Of a stretch of 64,000 bases of DNA, positions 1 through 8,406 are shown piece after piece. The number at the start of each line of letters is the position of its first letter. The stretch's first letter is position 1. The stretch is from Spirosoma aureum. Its GTDB lineage: Bacteria > Bacteroidota > Bacteroidia > Cytophagales > Spirosomataceae. Under the pieces are notes generated by a model. The model searched no databases, was not told the origin of the DNA, and saw only the letters and a program-made list of their open reading frames with translations. The DNA is taken from the NCBI RefSeq assembly GCF_011604685.1, contig NZ_CP050063.1, positions 2,812,501 to 2,876,500 on the forward strand. The letters are read 5' to 3'. The position numbers were made by a program, and so were the translations under genes.

Positions 1-1
1 T

Positions 2-502
2 GGTGATAAGAAAGACGAACTAATAACGGCATCGAACAACGGGAAGGTGCGGATTTACCAATTTCCCGATAAGCCTGATCAATCGTTGATCGTACTCGAT
101 TCATTGCCCGCCTTGGGTTTACCGGGAACGGGATTAATTGCCGCAATGGCGGACCTTGACGGTGATCAGTTGCCAGACCTGATGCTGGGGAGCATAGCCG
201 GTGGTTTGCGGTATCTGAAAAATACCTCTCAGAAAATAGTTGTCACTGGCTTACCCGAGGAGCCAACCGGCCCCTGGGCCTTCCCAAATCCAACGGATCG
301 CTTTCTGACAGTTCGGCCAGTTTTTGCCGGACGTCTCGACCTGGTGTCGATGTCGGGACAAACTATGGTGCCTGGTCAGGACGTTCGAGCTGATGTTGAA
401 ACGTTGATCGATCTGGGCAGTTTGCCCGACGGCACCTACCTGTTGCGACTTTCGTCCGACAATCGCCCGGCAATGGTACAAAAGGTAGTGGTATGGAAGT
501 AG
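2..502 (+). CDS. FG-GAP/VCBS-type protein with T9SS sorting domain (3' part only)
   Basis: This is the C-terminal end of a gene that enters from the left edge. The frame is open from base 2 and reads GDKKDELITASNNGKVRIYQ before the first possible internal start (GTG at 47), so the true start lies outside the window. The visible part has FG-GAP/VCBS-like blocks (MADLDGDQLPDLMLGSIAGG, typical of beta-propeller surface proteins). It ends in a roughly 75-residue domain with FPNPTDRFLTV, LDLVSMSGQ and LPDGTYLLRL, the pattern of type A T9SS C-terminal sorting domains, and then a short basic end (VVVWK). The likely fate is export by the type IX system and attachment at the cell surface. What it binds cannot be told from this fragment. 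Confidence 0.85.
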   Translation, partial: GDKKDELITASNNGKVRIYQFPDKPDQSLIVLDSLPALGLPGTGLIAAMADLDGDQLPDLMLGSIAGGLRYLKNTSQKIVVTGLPEEPTGPWAFPNPTDRFLTVRPVFAGRLDLVSMSGQTMVPGQDVRADVETLIDLGSLPDGTYLLRLSSDNRPAMVQKVVVWK

Positions 503-560
503 TGAAAACTCTTTCGGGTCTCAGTCGTTACTAACTTTTAGAATCGGCTCTCTTACTAAT

Positions 561-575
561 AACCATGGCACGGCT
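561..575 (+). repeat. half copy of the GCCGTGCCACGG hairpin repeat
   Basis: AACCATGGCACGGCT matches the right inner arm of the long hairpin at 22728-22760 (AACCGTGGCACGGCT) at 14 of 15 bases. The preceding TAAT is shared as well. No matching left arm is visible upstream, so this looks like a decayed or half element in the gap between the T9SS gene and the acidic protein. Confidence 0.5.
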
Positions 576-619
576 TATTGCTAGATAATGGATTTTACCG
601 ACTCTTGATTTAAATCACT

Positions 620-982
620 ATGGAAAATACCAACAACTCCGATCAACAACGCGTCGACCAGAATTCGGGTGGCCCACTAGAGGGTATGTCGCCCCAAAAT
701 ACCAACATCCCCGAAAATAACAACGAAGAGGATGCTGTCGTTTATGCCGGGCTGGGTGTCAACAACGACCCCGATATCCTGAATCCCGGCGACGAGGAAG
801 CTTCTGATACGTTGCTCTATACCGATACACTTACAGCGCGTCATGCCACTGATGAAGTATCGAATGATGAAGATATGGACGATATTCCCGAGGATTTGCT
901 GGAAGATATTTCGGACGAGGAACTGGATAATGAGATTGACGAACTCGCTGAAGAAGAGGAAGAAGGCAACGAGCGCTATTAA
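620..982 (+). CDS. acidic hypothetical protein
   Basis: This is a 120-residue protein I do not recognise. The N-terminal half is rich in Asn and Gln (MENTNNSDQQRVDQNSGG). The C-terminal third is almost entirely Asp and Glu (DEDMDDIPEDLLEDISDEEL, then a run of Glu before NERY), giving a very low pI. There is no signal peptide, Cys or membrane segment, and it is probably disordered and cytosolic. It stands alone, facing the convergent histidine kinase, with a shared hairpin between the two stops. Acidic low-complexity proteins of this kind are common in Cytophagales. Function unknown. Confidence 0.7.
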   Translation: MENTNNSDQQRVDQNSGGPLEGMSPQNTNIPENNNEEDAVVYAGLGVNNDPDILNPGDEEASDTLLYTDTLTARHATDEVSNDEDMDDIPEDLLEDISDEELDNEIDELAEEEEEGNERY

Positions 983-990
983 CCAGGAAA

Positions 991-1035
991 CAGTTTTCAG
1001 TGGGCAGTCTTCAGCCTACTGCCTACTGAAAACTG
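991..1035. terminator. bidirectional hairpin at the end of two convergent genes
   Basis: A 17-bp stem pairs CAGTTTTCAGTGGGCAG (991-1007) with CTGCCTACTGAAAACTG (1019-1035), with one G/T position and an 11-nt loop. It lies 8 bases after the acidic-protein stop and contains the stop and last codons (KAVFSRQ) of the opposing histidine kinase. The placement fits a shared terminator. There is no long T-run, so strength is uncertain. Confidence 0.6.
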
Positions 1036-2575
1036 CCTTCAGGCTGCGCTGATCGGGCAGATAAACCGTAAACGTTGCGCCATTGCCCGGCTGGCTGTGT
1101 GCACCAATATAGCCATTATGGTTTTCAATAACTTTCTGTACAATAGTTAAACCAATGCCAGTGCCCTGGTATTCCCGACGGGTATGGAGCCGTTGGAAAA
1201 CCGTGAAAATCCGGTCTAAATATTTCTCATCGAAGCCAATCCCGTTATCGACAATACTGATGGCAAAAAAAGGCTGATCCAGGTCTATTTCGGCTACTTC
1301 CTGGTTTGGCAACGGAATAATTTCCCGGCCTGTCACTTGTTCACAGTCCACACGAATACGCGGTACAATTCCCGGTGGAACGAACTTTAACGAATTGCTC
1401 AGTAGATTTTGAAACAGTTGTCGTAATTGAAGTGTGTCGCCCTGCAAGTCTGGTAAAGTCGTTACATCAATTTGCGCTTGCTTATCGCGGATAGAGGTTT
1501 CGAGGTCAATTAAAACATCATCCAGAACTTCCTGAAGATTAACCTGTTGGAGCTTACGCTTTTCGGAAGAGAGCCTGGAAAAAGTCAGCAGGTCATGAAT
1601 GAGTGTATTCATTCGCGTGGCTGCCGACTGCATCCTGGTAATCAGGTTGAGGTTGTATTCATCAAGAGCGCCCGATGGCTGATTGCGAAGCATATCGCCA
1701 AATGAGAGGATCTTTCGCAGCGGCTCCTGTAGATCATGGCTGGTTATATAGGCAAACCGCTCCAGATTTTCATTCGACTGTTTCAGGTTATCGATAAGCT
1801 TCTGAAGTTCCTGCTCATACCGTTTTGAGGCCGTAATATCCATAAACGTTAACAGCATACCATCCCCAAGTTTACTGACTGACAGGTCGAACCAGGCATT
1901 TAAACCGTCGAACGTATACAGGCTCTCAAAACGCTGCGCTTCCCCCGTTTCTATTGTTTTGCGGTAGCGATCAAAAAGGCCTGATGCATACACGGTAGGA
2001 TACTGATTCGCCATTGTATCATTAACCATTTTTTCGACTGCAACCCCCGTTATCCGGGCCGCTGCATCATTTGCGAGCTGAATACGAAGGTCCTGTATCT
2101 GTCCGGTTTCATCACGAATGGCTTCATAAGCGATCATGCCGTTTATGGACCCGTTCAGAACGCTTTCTATCAGATTAGCCTCCTGTTTTAAGCTGGTAAT
2201 ATTAGAAAACGAAACCGCTAAACCATCGCCGTGTTTCTGAAGGAGCACCGAATACCAGCTTACCGAAGAATGATTGCTGTGTTGGCAGCTGAGTTCCGTT
2301 TTATACGCATCGCCTGTGTCAATGACCCGTTCGGCATTCTGTTTGAGTTCGGACTTTTCAGGAAACAGATCAGTCATTGACTGGCCAAGGATTTCCTCTT
2401 CATTCTTTCCAATAATTTCTTCGGCTGGGCGATTCGCCAGGATTAACCGAAAATCATGAATAGCCCCCGTTGCCGTACGGAGACAGTCAAATAACATAAC
2501 ACCGTTGCCAGATAAATTCAATGCGGCCCGGAGCAGAACCGGGTTGTCGGTAGGTGCCATTGGTAGACTTTTCAT
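1016..2575 (-). CDS. PAS-domain sensor histidine kinase
   Basis: This 519-residue soluble two-component sensor kinase has two PAS-like domains (about residues 10-130 and 135-250). A coiled linker follows, then a HisKA dimerisation domain with the phospho-accepting His280 in ITSHDLQEPLRKIL. The HATPase_c domain shows the N box (NLLSNSLKF), G1 (DNGIGFD) and G2 (GTGIGLTIVQKVIENHNG). No transmembrane segment or fused receiver is visible, and no response regulator lies nearby, so its partner is elsewhere. The HDLQEPLRKI style is that of phytochrome-like and PAS kinases of Bacteroidota. The ATG at 2575 is used; a second ATG five codons later is also possible. The signal sensed cannot be deduced. 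Confidence 0.93.
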   Translation of the reverse strand: MKSLPMAPTDNPVLLRAALNLSGNGVMLFDCLRTATGAIHDFRLILANRPAEEIIGKNEEEILGQSMTDLFPEKSELKQNAERVIDTGDAYKTELSCQHSNHSSVSWYSVLLQKHGDGLAVSFSNITSLKQEANLIESVLNGSINGMIAYEAIRDETGQIQDLRIQLANDAAARITGVAVEKMVNDTMANQYPTVYASGLFDRYRKTIETGEAQRFESLYTFDGLNAWFDLSVSKLGDGMLLTFMDITASKRYEQELQKLIDNLKQSNENLERFAYITSHDLQEPLRKILSFGDMLRNQPSGALDEYNLNLITRMQSAATRMNTLIHDLLTFSRLSSEKRKLQQVNLQEVLDDVLIDLETSIRDKQAQIDVTTLPDLQGDTLQLRQLFQNLLSNSLKFVPPGIVPRIRVDCEQVTGREIIPLPNQEVAEIDLDQPFFAISIVDNGIGFDEKYLDRIFTVFQRLHTRREYQGTGIGLTIVQKVIENHNGYIGAHSQPGNGATFTVYLPDQRSLKAVFSRQ

Positions 2576-3012
2576 GACTATTTTGCGGAGTTACGGTACT
2601 GACTTTTGGGAAAGCCACGTTATGCACAACGGACTGGTCAATTATTTTGTTTTAGTTATTAATTAAATGGTAATCATATGCCGTGGAGCTTAGTGCTTTT
2701 GTACTTACTCGTAGTTATCCTGCCAACAAAGCTCATACCAAACTAACTCACTCCCCGAATTATAAGTAAACTAATGTTAAAAATAAATTAATGGGCTGTT
2801 TGTTAGCTAGTTATATTTTGGTGTTGTAGGGACAAGTAACGCAACTCATTCAGCCTGTTTTAGGTTATTTTATAAAGGTCAGAAGGAATTCTATAACATA
2901 AATTGATCTGGTAGATACGACCTTTGTAAAGCCGATCTGATCAGAAAATCAATCAGGTAACGAAGCTGATCATCAATTATTCTAACATCAGTAAGCACAA
3001 AAAAATACGCTT
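2576..3012. other. 437-bp divergent intergenic region
   Basis: This AT-rich spacer lies between the divergent histidine kinase and copper chaperone genes and presumably holds both promoters. A near match to the Bacteroidetes -7 element (GACCTTTG at 2919-2926 against TAnnTTTG) lies 87 bp before the chaperone, but no well-spaced -33 partner is seen. Short CTGATCA/TGATCAT-like words around 2936-2975 could be an operator, though that is not supported by any clear symmetry. No RNA gene or ORF is evident. Confidence 0.35.
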
Positions 3013-3240
3013 ATGGAAACGATAAAACAAAACAGTGTCCGGTTCAAAACCAATATCAAATGCGGAGGCTGCATTGCCACCGTCACCCCTTATCTGAACG
3101 AAGCTGTTGGCGAAGGCCATTGGCAAGTCGATATTCAGGACCCCAACAAGGTATTGACGGCTGACACCACATCCGCTTCTTCGACCCAGATTAAGCAGGC
3201 CATTGAAAAAGCTGGCTACAAGGCCGAACCACTGAATTAA
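3013..3240 (+). CDS. heavy-metal-associated (HMA) copper chaperone
   Basis: This is a 75-residue single-domain HMA protein of the CopZ/Atx1 type. The metal site is C17-G-G-C20 in NIKCGGCIATV, followed by the usual beta-alpha-beta pattern ending IKQAIEKAGYKAE. Cys-Gly-Gly-Cys replaces the commoner MxCxxC methionine context, as is frequent in Bacteroidota versions. It lies 58 bp upstream of a CopA ATPase on the same strand, so it most likely hands Cu(I) to that pump in the cytosol. A perfect hairpin separates the two genes and could adjust their ratio. Confidence 0.88.
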   Translation: METIKQNSVRFKTNIKCGGCIATVTPYLNEAVGEGHWQVDIQDPNKVLTADTTSASSTQIKQAIEKAGYKAEPLN

Positions 3241-3250
3241 ACGGGTTTAG

Positions 3251-3283
3251 GGTCTTCAGTTTTTGTTCTAAAAACTGAAGACC
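3251..3283 (+). terminator. hairpin between copper chaperone and copA
   Basis: A perfect 14-bp stem pairs GGTCTTCAGTTTTT (3251-3264) with AAAAACTGAAGACC (3270-3283) around a 5-nt loop, 10 bases after the chaperone stop and 15 bases before the copA start. There is no downstream T-run. It may be a partial terminator, an mRNA-stability element or a structure over the copA ribosome site. Confidence 0.5.
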
Positions 3284-3298
3284 GAACCACAAAAACGA

Positions 3299-5569
3299 AT
3301 GAACACACTTCTTAACGAACCGAAGGCAAGACCGTCGGCTTCGGAAATAAAGAAAACGTTTCCGGTGCTGGAGATGACCTGCGCAGCTTGTGCTGTGAGC
3401 GTGGAGTCGATGCTTAAACACACACCGGGTGTAAGCGATGTGAGTGTTAACTACGCTAATCAGAGTGCCCTGATACAATTTAATCCGGCCATTGTTAACC
3501 CCGAAGGTTTACAAACGGCGCTGCGTTCGATCGGCTATGATATAGTTATTGATACCGAAGATCCACAACGGGTGCAGCAGGAAGCGCAGCAACAGCATTA
3601 TATAGCGCTGCAAAAACGGACGATCTGGTCCATTGTGTTATCGGTGCCTATTGTGCTGATCGGCATGTTTTTCATGGAAAGCAGTATGGTTTCGGTATCG
3701 TTCGGAAACTATACGATGATGCTGCTCGCTGCTCCAGTGGTGTTTGGACTAGGGCGATCCTATTTTGTGAACGCCTGGAAGCAGGCCCGTCATGGGAAAG
3801 CCAATATGGATACGCTCGTTGCCCTTAGCACGGGTATTGCCTTTTTATTTAGTGCCTTTTCAACGGTCAATCCTCAATTCTGGATGAATCGTGGCCAACA
3901 TCCGCACGTTTATTTTGAAGCGGCTGCAGTCATTATCGCCTTTATTTCGTTGGGTAAATTGCTTGAGGAGCGGGCTAAATCGACTACATCGTCTGCCATA
4001 AAAAAACTGATGGGACTTCAACCCGACACGGTACGACTGGTTGATGGTAAAGAAGAGCGCGACATTCCTATTGCTCAGGTACAAGTCGGCAACTTGCTGC
4101 TGGTTCGTCCCGGCGAACGTATTCCGGTGGATGGCGCTGTAGAAACGGGCGCGTCGTTCGTGGACGAAAGCATGATTAGCGGAGAGCCGGTGCCGGTTGA
4201 GAAAACCACTGGAGCCACTGTGTTTGCCGGAACGATCAACCAAAAGGGAAGCTTTCAGTTTCGGGCCGATAAAGTCGGTTCAGATACTGTGCTGGCCCGG
4301 ATAATTCGTACAGTACAGGAAGCACAGGGAAGCAAAGCGCCCGTTCAGCGATTAGTGGATAAAATCGCAGGTATTTTTGTGCCGGTTGTATTAGGCATTG
4401 CCATCCTTACATTTGTGGCCTGGATGGTAGCCGGTGGCGAAAATTCACTAACAACGGCCCTATTGACTTCGGTAACGGTGCTAATTATTGCCTGTCCCTG
4501 CGCGCTGGGACTTGCCACCCCAACAGCCATCATGGTTGGCGTGGGAAAAGGGGCTGAGAATAATATTCTGATTAAAGATGCGGAGAGCCTGGAATTGGGT
4601 TACCGTGTCAATGCAGTGGTTCTGGATAAGACGGGCACCCTCACCGAAGGCAAACCCACCGTAACGGATTTGCATTGGTTAATACCAACTGATGAGCAAG
4701 TCCAATCAGCCCCTGTTTTATATGCACTTGAAGCACAGTCGGAACATCCCCTTGCTGAAGCCGTGACTGAATACTTGAAACAGACTGGTGTTTCGGGTGT
4801 TACGGTAAGCCGTTTTGATAGCATAACAGGGCATGGCGTAAAAGCTGATTATCAGGGAATTACTTATGTAATAGGGAGCCGACAGTTAATTGAAAACCAG
4901 GGCATTACACTTGGCGAATTGGTTGAGCAACGAGCTAATTCATTCTATACGACGGCAAAAACAGTCGTGTTTTTTGCGAACCAGAAACAAGTGCTGGCCG
5001 TAATTGCCATTGCCGATCCCGTCAAACCGACATCCCGACAGGCGGTTGAGACTTTGCAGCGTCGGGGTATTGCGGTTTATATGCTCACCGGCGACAATGC
5101 ACAAACCGCAGCGGCTGTAGCCAGTCAGGTTGGTATAAGCCACTATCGGGCTGGTGTATTACCGGCGGATAAATCGTTATTTATTCAGGAATTACAGGCC
5201 CAGGGAAAGGTCGTAGCGATGGTTGGCGACGGCATCAATGACTCGCAGGCACTGGCGCAGGCCGATGTAAGCATTGCAATGGGTAAAGGCTCCGATATAG
5301 CGATGGATGTAGCTAAAATGACGCTCATTACTTCCGACCTGAGTAGTGTTCCGAAGGCATTGCAATTGTCGCGGAAAACCGTTCTGACCATCCGGCAGAA
5401 TCTATTCTGGGCATTTATCTATAACCTGATCGGTATTCCAATTGCGGCAGGGGTGCTCTATCCGGCGTTCGGTTTTCTGCTCAACCCAATGATTGCCGGG
5501 GCAGCAATGGCCCTTAGTTCCGTGTCCGTCGTTAGTAACAGTCTTCGACTACGGTCGACAAGGCTTTAA
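3299..5569 (+). CDS. copA: copper-translocating P1B-type ATPase
   Basis: This 756-residue Cu(I) exporter sits in the inner membrane. One N-terminal HMA domain carries the copper site C28-A-A-C31 ([12 protein letters not shown]). Then follow paired membrane helices and the actuator motif ([10 protein letters not shown]). The metal-transport motif C399-P-C401 is in [12 protein letters not shown]. The phosphorylated Asp443 lies in [11 protein letters not shown], with the P1B SEHPLAEA motif and a hinge [11 protein letters not shown] final helix pair carries the MxxSS-type motif ([13 protein letters not shown]). Length and motif order are those of CopA. The HMA chaperone lies just upstream, and a strong terminator hairpin follows. 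The exact ion is inferred from CPC and the last-helix motif; silver is the usual second substrate. Confidence 0.96.
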   Translation: MNTLLNEPKARPSASEIKKTFPVLEMTCAACAVSVESMLKHTPGVSDVSVNYANQSALIQFNPAIVNPEGLQTALRSIGYDIVIDTEDPQRVQQEAQQQHYIALQKRTIWSIVLSVPIVLIGMFFMESSMVSVSFGNYTMMLLAAPVVFGLGRSYFVNAWKQARHGKANMDTLVALSTGIAFLFSAFSTVNPQFWMNRGQHPHVYFEAAAVIIAFISLGKLLEERAKSTTSSAIKKLMGLQPDTVRLVDGKEERDIPIAQVQVGNLLLVRPGERIPVDGAVETGASFVDESMISGEPVPVEKTTGATVFAGTINQKGSFQFRADKVGSDTVLARIIRTVQEAQGSKAPVQRLVDKIAGIFVPVVLGIAILTFVAWMVAGGENSLTTALLTSVTVLIIACPCALGLATPTAIMVGVGKGAENNILIKDAESLELGYRVNAVVLDKTGTLTEGKPTVTDLHWLIPTDEQVQSAPVLYALEAQSEHPLAEAVTEYLKQTGVSGVTVSRFDSITGHGVKADYQGITYVIGSRQLIENQGITLGELVEQRANSFYTTAKTVVFFANQKQVLAVIAIADPVKPTSRQAVETLQRRGIAVYMLTGDNAQTAAAVASQVGISHYRAGVLPADKSLFIQELQAQGKVVAMVGDGINDSQALAQADVSIAMGKGSDIAMDVAKMTLITSDLSSVPKALQLSRKTVLTIRQNLFWAFIYNLIGIPIAAGVLYPAFGFLLNPMIAGAAMALSSVSVVSNSLRLRSTRL

Positions 5570-5591
5570 TAAATCTATATTCAGGATGTTT

Positions 5592-5627
5592 CGGAAGACC
5601 AAACTCACAACAGAGTTTGGTCTTCCG
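5592..5627 (+). terminator. copA terminator hairpin
   Basis: A perfect 15-bp stem pairs CGGAAGACCAAACTC (5592-5606) with GAGTTTGGTCTTCCG (5613-5627), with a 6-nt loop and then TGTTTT. It begins 22 bases after the copA stop. Confidence 0.75.
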
Positions 5628-5761
5628 TGTTTTATGCAGTAATTGATTTGCGCGGATTTATCCCGGCAACGAACTGATTATAGGAAGACACAAAGTTGTT
5701 TCTTAGAGTCCTTTGCACCTACTTCGTATTCTCTGTGGACAAACCAGAAGAAAACCAATTC

Positions 5762-7684
5762 ATGATTCGTATACAACTACTCATCATTATTCTGCTAGGT
5801 GGTTTTTCACTTGGCTATGCTCAATCGACCACATCTGATTCGTTGTTCGTCCGGCAGAACTATACGAAACTTGACCGGAAAATTTCAATGCGCGATGGCA
5901 CCAAACTTTATACCGTCATCTACGTACCGAACGATGCCAGTCCGGCCAATCGCTATCCAATTCTAATGGAGCGGACGCCGTATTCGGCCGGCCCCTATGG
6001 AGAAAGTAAATACCCTTCGGCTGGACCTGGCCCGAACAAAGACCTGTCGCAGGAAAAGTACATATTTGTTAATCAGGATGTTCGGGGGCGCTACATGAGC
6101 GAGGGGAATTTCGAAGAGATGACGCCCGCCATAGCCACATCGGGTCGGACAAAGGGTAACACAAAAAAGTCATCAGCCGGAGGTGCCAAAAAAAATAGCC
6201 CGCCCGTTTTGGCGACGGATGAAAGCACGGATACCTACGACACCATTGAGTGGTTACTCAAAAATATTCCGAATAACAACGGTCGTGTTGGCCTTATTGG
6301 CATTTCTTATCCCGGTTTCTACGCATCGGCAGCCCTGCCTAATGCCCATCCGGCCCTGAAAGCGGTTTCGCCACAGGCTCCCGTTACCGACGAATTTATT
6401 GGTGATGATGCCCGTCACAATGGTGCGTTTTTTCTGCTCGATAATTTCTCGTTCATGAACTACTTCGATGCTCCACGCAAAGGACCGGTTGAGGACTATG
6501 AACCGTTATTTACGTCGAAGCCAACGGATGCGTACCAGTTTTTTCTCGATTTAGGCCCCATCCGGAATGCCAATGGACCGAACTATTTTAATAATCGTGC
6601 CAAAATCTGGAACGAGTATCTGGAACATGACACCTATGACGATTACTGGCAAACGCGCAATATCCGACCACATTTAAAGAATGTTAAGCCCGCTACGATG
6701 GTAGTTGGCGGCTGGTTTGACGCCGAAGACCTGTTTGGCGCGCTACGGACCTATGAAGCGATTGAAAAACAGTCCAGCGGAAATCGGAATACGCTCGTCA
6801 TGGGACCCTGGACACACGGGGCATGGGCGCGTGACGACTGGAGCCAGTTTGGACCGCTTTCGTTTGGTCAGAATACGGCTAAATACTACCGTGATAATCT
6901 GGAATCGCGATTTTTCGCGTTTCATCTAAAAAATAAAGGAGATTTTACTGCCGCTGAAGCAATGGTCTTCGATACGGGCACAAATGAATGGAAATCGTTC
7001 GATACCTGGCCACCCAAAGCTGTCCAGTCACAGCATTTTTATCTGGCGCCGAATCGGAAGCTAACAACCGATAAATCAACCGGGAATGATTTATTTAAGG
7101 AGTATGTCAGTGATCCGGCCATGCCTGTGCCTTATACAAGCGGTGTACAGACCCGGCGAAACAACCAGTATGTGATTGAAGATCAGCGATTCGTTGCCGA
7201 TCGCCCTGATGTTGTCGTCTTTGAAGGCGAACCACTGACCGAAGACTTGACCGTGGCAGGCCCGATCAATGCCAAACTGTTTGTTTCGACAACGGGTACG
7301 GATGCCGATTTTATTGTTAAAGTCATTGATGTATTACCTGATTCATCGGCAAGCCCTGATCCGAAAGGTAATTACCAGCGCTTGGTACGAGCTGAGGTGT
7401 TGCGCGGGAAATTCAGAAACAGTTTCACAACGCCAGAACCTTTTAAACCGGGCCAAATAGCAGCGGTTTCGATCCAGTTACCCGATGTTATGCACACGTT
7501 CAAAAAGGGTCACCGGCTGATGGTACAGGTGCAGCATTCGTGGTTCCCGATTGTTGACCGCAACCCGCAAAAGTTTATGACTATTGCAAAAGCTGAGGCT
7601 ACTGACTTTCAAAAAGCCACCATTCGCCTGTATCATGATAGGAATCATCCATCAGAAATTGAACTGAATAGTCTTGTTAAATAG
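5762..7684 (+). CDS. CocE/NonD-type alpha/beta hydrolase (X-Pro dipeptidyl-peptidase-like)
   Basis: This is a 640-residue exported serine hydrolase. The start at 5762 begins a signal peptide (MIRIQLLIIILLGGFSLGYA/Q); an in-frame extension to 5696 would bury it and is rejected. Characteristic pieces are RDGTKLYTVIYVP, NQDVRGRYMSEG and the nucleophile Ser182 in GLIGISYPGFY. Asp320 in GGWFDAEDLFG and His352 in GPWTHGAW complete the triad. A beta-jelly-roll C-terminal domain follows (from about residue 490; FKKGHRLMVQVQHSWFP). Family members cleave esters, acyl amides or X-Pro dipeptides, and the substrate here is open. An unusual Lys/Ser/Thr-rich insert (near residues 130-150) sits between the DVRGR motif and the nucleophile elbow. 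Confidence 0.9.
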   Translation: MIRIQLLIIILLGGFSLGYAQSTTSDSLFVRQNYTKLDRKISMRDGTKLYTVIYVPNDASPANRYPILMERTPYSAGPYGESKYPSAGPGPNKDLSQEKYIFVNQDVRGRYMSEGNFEEMTPAIATSGRTKGNTKKSSAGGAKKNSPPVLATDESTDTYDTIEWLLKNIPNNNGRVGLIGISYPGFYASAALPNAHPALKAVSPQAPVTDEFIGDDARHNGAFFLLDNFSFMNYFDAPRKGPVEDYEPLFTSKPTDAYQFFLDLGPIRNANGPNYFNNRAKIWNEYLEHDTYDDYWQTRNIRPHLKNVKPATMVVGGWFDAEDLFGALRTYEAIEKQSSGNRNTLVMGPWTHGAWARDDWSQFGPLSFGQNTAKYYRDNLESRFFAFHLKNKGDFTAAEAMVFDTGTNEWKSFDTWPPKAVQSQHFYLAPNRKLTTDKSTGNDLFKEYVSDPAMPVPYTSGVQTRRNNQYVIEDQRFVADRPDVVVFEGEPLTEDLTVAGPINAKLFVSTTGTDADFIVKVIDVLPDSSASPDPKGNYQRLVRAEVLRGKFRNSFTTPEPFKPGQIAAVSIQLPDVMHTFKKGHRLMVQVQHSWFPIVDRNPQKFMTIAKAEATDFQKATIRLYHDRNHPSEIELNSLVK

Positions 7685-7721
7685 TGGTTTGTTAACATTG
7701 GGATAATATTGGAAATTCTAG

Positions 7722-7747
7722 GAGGTCGCTATATAGTGACCTCTTTT
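7722..7747 (+). terminator. rho-independent terminator
   Basis: GAGGTCGCTA pairs with TAGTGACCTC (one G/T pair), followed by TTTT, 37 bases after the hydrolase stop. Confidence 0.7.
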
Positions 7748-7951
7748 GCTTGTATTAGTCTGATAATTAATGAAATGTGTGGAATTTCTCTTTTGAGTGA
7801 TATGGGTCGGAGAGATTTCCAATATTAAGTTTTTCAATTCAGTTAACATTTGCGTAATATTTAAGTAATATTACGATAACATTAGTCCTTACGACTCGCG
7901 AGAGGGATTCGGGCGAGTGGGCATTGTATTATTTTTAACAAACATGAAGTC

Positions 7952-8299
7952 ATGAAAAAGTCACTTTTTCTTCTTACGCTGGTAGGCTTCCTGGCGACGC
8001 AAGCCTACGCTACGCCGACAAAAATTCGCAAAACTAAAGCCCCTAAAGCCAATCTGGAGCAACAGTTAGCAAAGTATATATCCTATCCCGACGCGCTTAG
8101 ACCGACCCAGCGGGCGGGCGTCGTTGTGATTCAATTTCGTGTCAATTCCGATAGTGAATTGTGCCAGTTAGAAGTATTTAGCCAGAATGAGCAGATCAAT
8201 AATGCATTGCTTCGGCAACTGACGGGCAAAAAACTGGCGGGTTATGGCAGCGATGCCAGCGAACTGCATACGGTTCGGCTCCGGTTCCAGCCGGAATAG
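7952..8299 (+). CDS. small exported TonB C-terminal-like protein
   Basis: This 115-residue protein has a clear signal peptide (MKKSLFLLTLVGFLATQAYA), then a short basic linker, then one domain. It runs LAKYISYPDALRP, GVVVIQFRVNSDSEL and LLRQLTGKKL. That order (an initial YP helix, a VVVxFxVxxDG-like strand, then a final helix and strand) resembles the TonB C-terminal fold used in energy transducers and in many Bacteroidota periplasmic proteins. There is no membrane anchor or Pro-rich spanning region, so it is not a functional TonB. It is transcribed alone and ends at a terminator. The domain call rests on pattern only. Confidence 0.65.
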   Translation: MKKSLFLLTLVGFLATQAYATPTKIRKTKAPKANLEQQLAKYISYPDALRPTQRAGVVVIQFRVNSDSELCQLEVFSQNEQINNALLRQLTGKKLAGYGSDASELHTVRLRFQPE

Positions 8300-8311
8300 C
8301 TTATCGATTAC

Positions 8312-8352
8312 AAAAAGGCCTTTCGTCCAGCGATTGACGAAGGGCTTTTTTA
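8312..8352 (+). terminator. rho-independent terminator
   Basis: AAAAAGGCCTTTCGTC pairs imperfectly with GACGAAGGGCTTTTTT, ending in a T-run, 12 bases after the TonB-like gene. Confidence 0.7.
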
Positions 8353-8406
8353 TGCCCGAACAATTCGGATAAACGAGCAGTTAGCCCTCAATTAACCACT
8401 TGTTCT

